64,000 nt of DNA from Diadema setosum (Eukaryota; Echinodermata; Echinoidea; Diadematoida; Diadematidae). The notes under the pieces were generated by a model that was not told the DNA's origin, ran no database searches, and saw nothing but the letters and a program-made list of their open reading frames with translations. The stretch is from the NCBI GenBank assembly GCA_033980235.1, contig CM067069.1, forward strand, positions 33,963,041 through 34,027,040, written 5' to 3'. The translations under genes and the position numbers were made by a program. This document shows, one piece after another, positions 60,600 to 64,000 of the stretch (its first letter is position 1; every line of letters starts with the position of its first letter).

Positions 60600-60870
60600 T
60601 GTTCGTTATTCCGAAGGTTCGATATTCCGAAGGTTCGTCATTCCGAAGGTTCGTTAATCCGAAACACGCGAATTCCCTATACCTAGAAGTTCGTTAATCC
60701 GAAAATGAAAAAGGGTTCGTTAATCCGAACATTTGTGGCGTTATTCCGAAGGTTCGTTATTCCGAAGATTTGTTCATCTGAAAATGAAATTCGGAAAAAC
60801 GAACCTTCGGAATAAGGAATCTTCGAACTGAAGAGTCTTCGGAATAACGAACCTTCGGAATAACGAGCTG
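60600..60870. repeat. TTCGTTATTCCGAA foldback repeat, copy 2
   Basis: At least eight direct copies of GTTCGTTATTCCGAAG or GTTCGTTAATCCGAA on the left, and complements (CCTTCGGAATAACGA) on the right, form an inverted array with ends GCTGTTCGTTATTCCG and CGGAATAACGAGCTG. Less degenerate than the copy at 10773-11137. Two frames through it are artefacts. Confidence 0.82.
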
Positions 60871-61610
60871 TAACCTAAATTTCCATGCCTGATGAACGAT
60901 AAGGGTTTAAGTAGCAACCTGCTATATAGGTCCTATAATTCAAACACGCACACACACACACACATAAAAAATGCAGGGCTAGCCCTACAAAAGCCCATCA
61001 TGCTCCCTGCTGGCCCTGTCTGTGCCCATGTGAAACCCAAATTTCCTGAAATTGAAATAGAAAACCCATTTCCTGAAATCCCTAGAACACTCTTCAACTT
61101 CAGGTCAAATGACTTTTGAAAGGATAACGCTACTGCTTTGAAAGTTGGCAATAATCATGGACGGAATGTGTTGATAGAGCATGTTCAGTTTCAGCTTAAT
61201 CTAATAATCCCTTCATTGTTGTTGTTCCGGTGGTTTACATCCTGTGTTTTGTCGCTTTCACTGCACAGCTAGAAGGGCTTGGTCAAAAGATTGCGCTTGA
61301 AATAGACTCTGTACTTCAGAGCCTCTTTTGTCGGTTCACACTTTTCCAGAGTGTGTGCTTTCTTTCCAGTATTGAGATAGGTTAGAGGAGTCCATTCTGA
61401 ACTGAGTTAAACATCATTTTAAAGCTTGGAGTCTGCACTTTTAGAATCTGCCCTTAACTAAAAATCCATGTCGGGCGACTTTTCTTTGGTTTTGTGATGC
61501 AGGGTAACAAATAATACTTATTCAGAGATTTTGAAACACACATAAAGCACTTTTAAAACACTTTCAGAAATAATTCTACTTACACTTTTTTTTTTTAAAA
61601 CAAAAATTTA
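60871..61610. other. No gene recognised
   Basis: A short CA tract (60947-60963), a GGCCC-type block (60965-61040) and plain AT-rich DNA. No donor with a short N-terminal coding exon could be chosen for the CHCHD5-like gene. Confidence 0.45.
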
Positions 61611-61639
61611 GTATTTCATCAACAGTCCGCACCATAAAA

Positions 61640-62300
61640 TCCGTGATTTTTAGGTCTGAAAAAAATCTCCCTTTTGTGGGAGGGTTCATCACCTCATACA
61701 CCTCCCCCGCATATTTCCATAAATTATGTCTTCTGACTCTTATGACGCACAAAAAAAAAATCAGATATTTAACCAAAAGAGTGGCTAAATCTCTTAATTT
61801 AAAACTTGAAAATGCCAAAATCTCCATATATGGGAACGAGTATTCTCCTCCCACACCCCCCCCCCCTTCGTGACACTTTTCTAAATATATATTTCTCCTA
61901 TTAAATAAAAAAAAAAAAATCGGATATTTAACCAAATGGGTGCAACAGATCTGTGGGTTTCAAGTCTGAAAATACTAACATTTCCTCGGGGGCAATCCTA
62001 TGTCCGCACACTTCCATGAATTTTGTTTGTTCCTTTTTTGATGGGAACAAAAATTTAATATTACACCAATAGGGTACATCAGATGTCTGAATATCAAGTT
62101 TGAAAATGCTAAATCTCCCTCATGTGGGGGGGGGGGGATCCCCCTTCCACACCCTCCCATTGCCCGTTTCCCTGAATACTATACTTTATATTTTTCTTAC
62201 TCTTTGATGGAAATAATTCAATATCTTACCAAACGTTTGCGCTATATGTTTCACTTACAAGTCAAAAAATCCCTCATGTGGGACGGGAGTATCCCTCCTC
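61640..62300. repeat. Diverged tandem repeat, unit about 150 bp
   Basis: Five units begin near 61652, 61803, 61964, 62098 and 62261 with versions of TCTGAAAATGCTAAATCTCC, followed by G- and C-runs, CTTCCATGAATT-type words and T/A runs. Spacing is 134-163 bp. The minus-strand frames across it (61576-61935) mirror the repeat and are not evidence for a gene. Confidence 0.7.
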
Positions 62301-62889
62301 CATGAACCAATAACTACGATTGTTGTATTCCCTGATTTACATCTATTATATAATTTTATCTTATATGCATGAAATGAATAAGATAATATAGACACTATGT
62401 TTTTAGGTGGAGCAATATACTGCACCAAAAAATTCACTGTCATGTGATTAATTAAAAGTTATTTTGTAGCACATGCAGACACTAATTTTGAACACGTATT
62501 AAGCACGGACACCAAAAAAGAATTGTTGTTACTTCCTATAAGTGATAACTGACAGTTTCAAATGGAACTCACCCCATTGTAGACATCAAATGCGTTGGTA
62601 ACAAAAAAAAAAAAAAGGCTAGCACTAAATTTTCATTTCATGTGCTTGAGGTGACGAAAATAAACCATGTGGTAAAAAAAGAAAAGAAAGAATATTGCCT
62701 TCTAGTAGGCTGTCTGTTTAGCAACAAATTTAATGGCGAAATGTTTCTCTCGTAACAAGGACACACTCCTTGATTTTAACATTCAAATGTTTTTATTTGT
62801 TTATTTTACACATAAAACTATCTTCTTAATAAAAAGTTTCTTGTAAACTATATTGATATTCATTTACATAATTGTGAGATAAAATTGTT
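62301..62889. other. No gene recognised
   Basis: AT-rich, with an A run at 62602-62615. Nothing supported. Confidence 0.5.
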
Positions 62890-63300
62890 TACTGCCGGCC
62901 ATTTGGCAATTTTGAATTTTAGAAAGAGCTCGAGCGGCTAATCGGTACATGCGTGCATCAACATGTCTTAATATGCATTTTATTGAGTTCTTCATGTTTC
63001 GAAACATAGACACTTAAAAGTTTCTATTGGGTTGCCTAGTTGAAAGGTTATAAAAATTTCAGGAAATGGTAGCCATTTTGGACGCCATCTTTGATTACGG
63101 TACTTGTGTGCGTCAACATCACTTTATGTATTTCATTGAGTTCTTCATCCTTAAAAACAGGTATTTAGACATTCAATTTTTGTATTTGGGTTACAGGGTT
63201 GAAAAGCTATAGGAATTTTAGGAAATGGCGGCCATTTTTGGACGCCATCTTGGATTATGGTACTTGTGTGCGTTAATATCTCCATTATTGAGTTTCTAAG
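62890..63300. repeat. Tandem repeat, unit about 158 bp, with GCCATCTTGG words
   Basis: Two clear units (near 63062 and 63221) begin AGGAAATGGCGGCCATTTTT, then GGACGCCATCTTGGATTA, then GGTACTTGTGTGCGT, and end with TTCATCGAG-like sequence; a third, decayed unit starts near 62896. GCCATCTT is the core of a YY1-type site (established motif), but whether it works here is unknown. Confidence 0.75.
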
Positions 63301-63466
63301 GCTTCAAAACCTATGAAGACCTGAATATAAGAACGACCCAAGTCCAATTTTTTGGCAAATTCAGTTTGACATGGGAAATTGTAGCTTATGCATGGACTCA
63401 TCTTGTGTATAAATGATAAATCCTAATTACTCCCGGAAGTGCCTGAAATGAATGAGTGAAATCTTA

Positions 63467-63925
63467 TATGAATGAAAGAATGACCCAAGTCCAGGACGTT
63501 AAGTTATCTTTCTTACATAAGTTCCGGACCCCGTGAGAGCATGTATGAATATTCATTAGACCGTATGACGTAATCATTAACAAGACGCTCTAAGAATGAA
63601 AAAAGAACGTCTGCTTGCAGCGATATCTCGTGTGGCAAATGGTGTACGTTCAGACTCGAGGTCCCAGGTTAGAGTCCCACTTTTTGCTTCAAATCCCATT
63701 TTTTGCTTTTTTTTTTTGGGGGGGGGGGTACTACATTTCTCAATTAAATTATTGAACTTTTAGAATTTTCAACACACAGAAAGTATTGCATGTAATACAA
63801 ATAGTATCTCACATTATATTGCCGTTTATTCCGTCAATAAATTGAAGTTTTGAGACTTGGGGTCCGGAACTTACGCGGGAAAAATAATTTCGCGTCCTGG
63901 ACTTGGGTCATTTTTACATTCATAA
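63467..63925. mobile_element. Inverted-repeat element with a tRNA-like core
   Basis: The arms of about 65 bp are imperfect complements: ATGACCCAAGTCCAGGACG then AAGTTCCGGACCCC on the left, GGGGTCCGGAACTT then CGTCCTGGACTTGGGTCAT on the right. At 63618-63690 lies a tRNA-like segment. Related end words (GAACGACCCAAGTCC) occur at 63327 and again at the very end of the window, so a larger or neighbouring member probably continues beyond 64000. Confidence 0.7.
63618..63690 (+). other. tRNA-like sequence inside an inverted-repeat element
   Basis: GCGATATCTCGTGTGGCAAA followed by TGGTGTACG resembles an A-box/D-arm, and CCAGGTTAGAGTCCCAC a B-box/T-arm with A in place of C (GGTTAGAGTCC). No acceptor-stem pairing is evident, so it is not called a tRNA gene; a SINE-like promoter remnant is more likely. 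Confidence 0.35.
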
Positions 63926-64000
63926 TTATTATAGCGCCCTCTCTCATCGCTTCTCTCATCTCATATAGCAGCCTATCCTGTATGATTCAAAGAACGACCC

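Overview
The window looks like invertebrate animal nuclear DNA, most likely from an echinoderm or another non-vertebrate deuterostome. It is AT-rich, with short exons, GT-AG introns, many microsatellites and a dense, mixed set of small inverted-repeat elements (MITEs and foldbacks). There are no bacterial-style operons. The lineage guess rests on repeat styles I recognise (TTAA-flanked palindromic MITEs, GGGGGCATTTCATGAA foldbacks, TTCGTTATTCCGAA repeats, LINE tails ending in AATAAA repeats), so it is an inference.

Two protein genes are well supported, both on the minus strand. The first spans about 33.6 kb down to 3.0 kb. It is a seven-exon protein kinase of the TESK (testis-specific kinase, LIMK/TESK) family. 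I rebuilt the exon chain by hand, including a 49-nt exon between 6.8 and 6.9 kb; all junctions are GT-AG and in phase, giving a predicted 628 residues. Intron 1 is about 25.8 kb and full of repeats; the other introns are 0.45-0.93 kb. Two oddities stand out: an activation segment about 30 residues longer than usual, and a last exon encoding a long hydrophobic, membrane-like segment. The second gene, 59.6-58.65 kb, is the last two coding exons of a CHCHD5-like four-CX9C protein of the mitochondrial intermembrane space; its first exon was not found.

Two weaker coding candidates are on the plus strand. One is a possible small gene at 15.46-16.05 kb inside TESK intron 1, with a splice-acceptor-like start and an AATAAA downstream. 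The other is a row of three short ATG ORFs at 47.2-48.2 kb whose family I do not recognise.

Most of the rest is repeats. Notable are: very small palindromes with CAGGGAGG ends, each flanked by a 7-bp target duplication (28.09, 30.46 and 46.94 kb), plus a 736-bp element with the same ends and duplication length (57.14-57.88 kb); a perfect 95-bp-arm hairpin in a TA tract (40.13-40.33 kb); a 1.6-kb element with inverted ends made of CACAGTGTG-type words (24.5-26.1 kb) and a smaller relative (56.8-57.1 kb); a TTAA MITE nested in a MITE with a 10-bp duplication (16.53-17.19 kb); and tandem repeats and an inverted-repeat element with a tRNA-like core in the last 2.5 kb. No CRISPR array, rRNA gene or convincing functional tRNA gene was seen.
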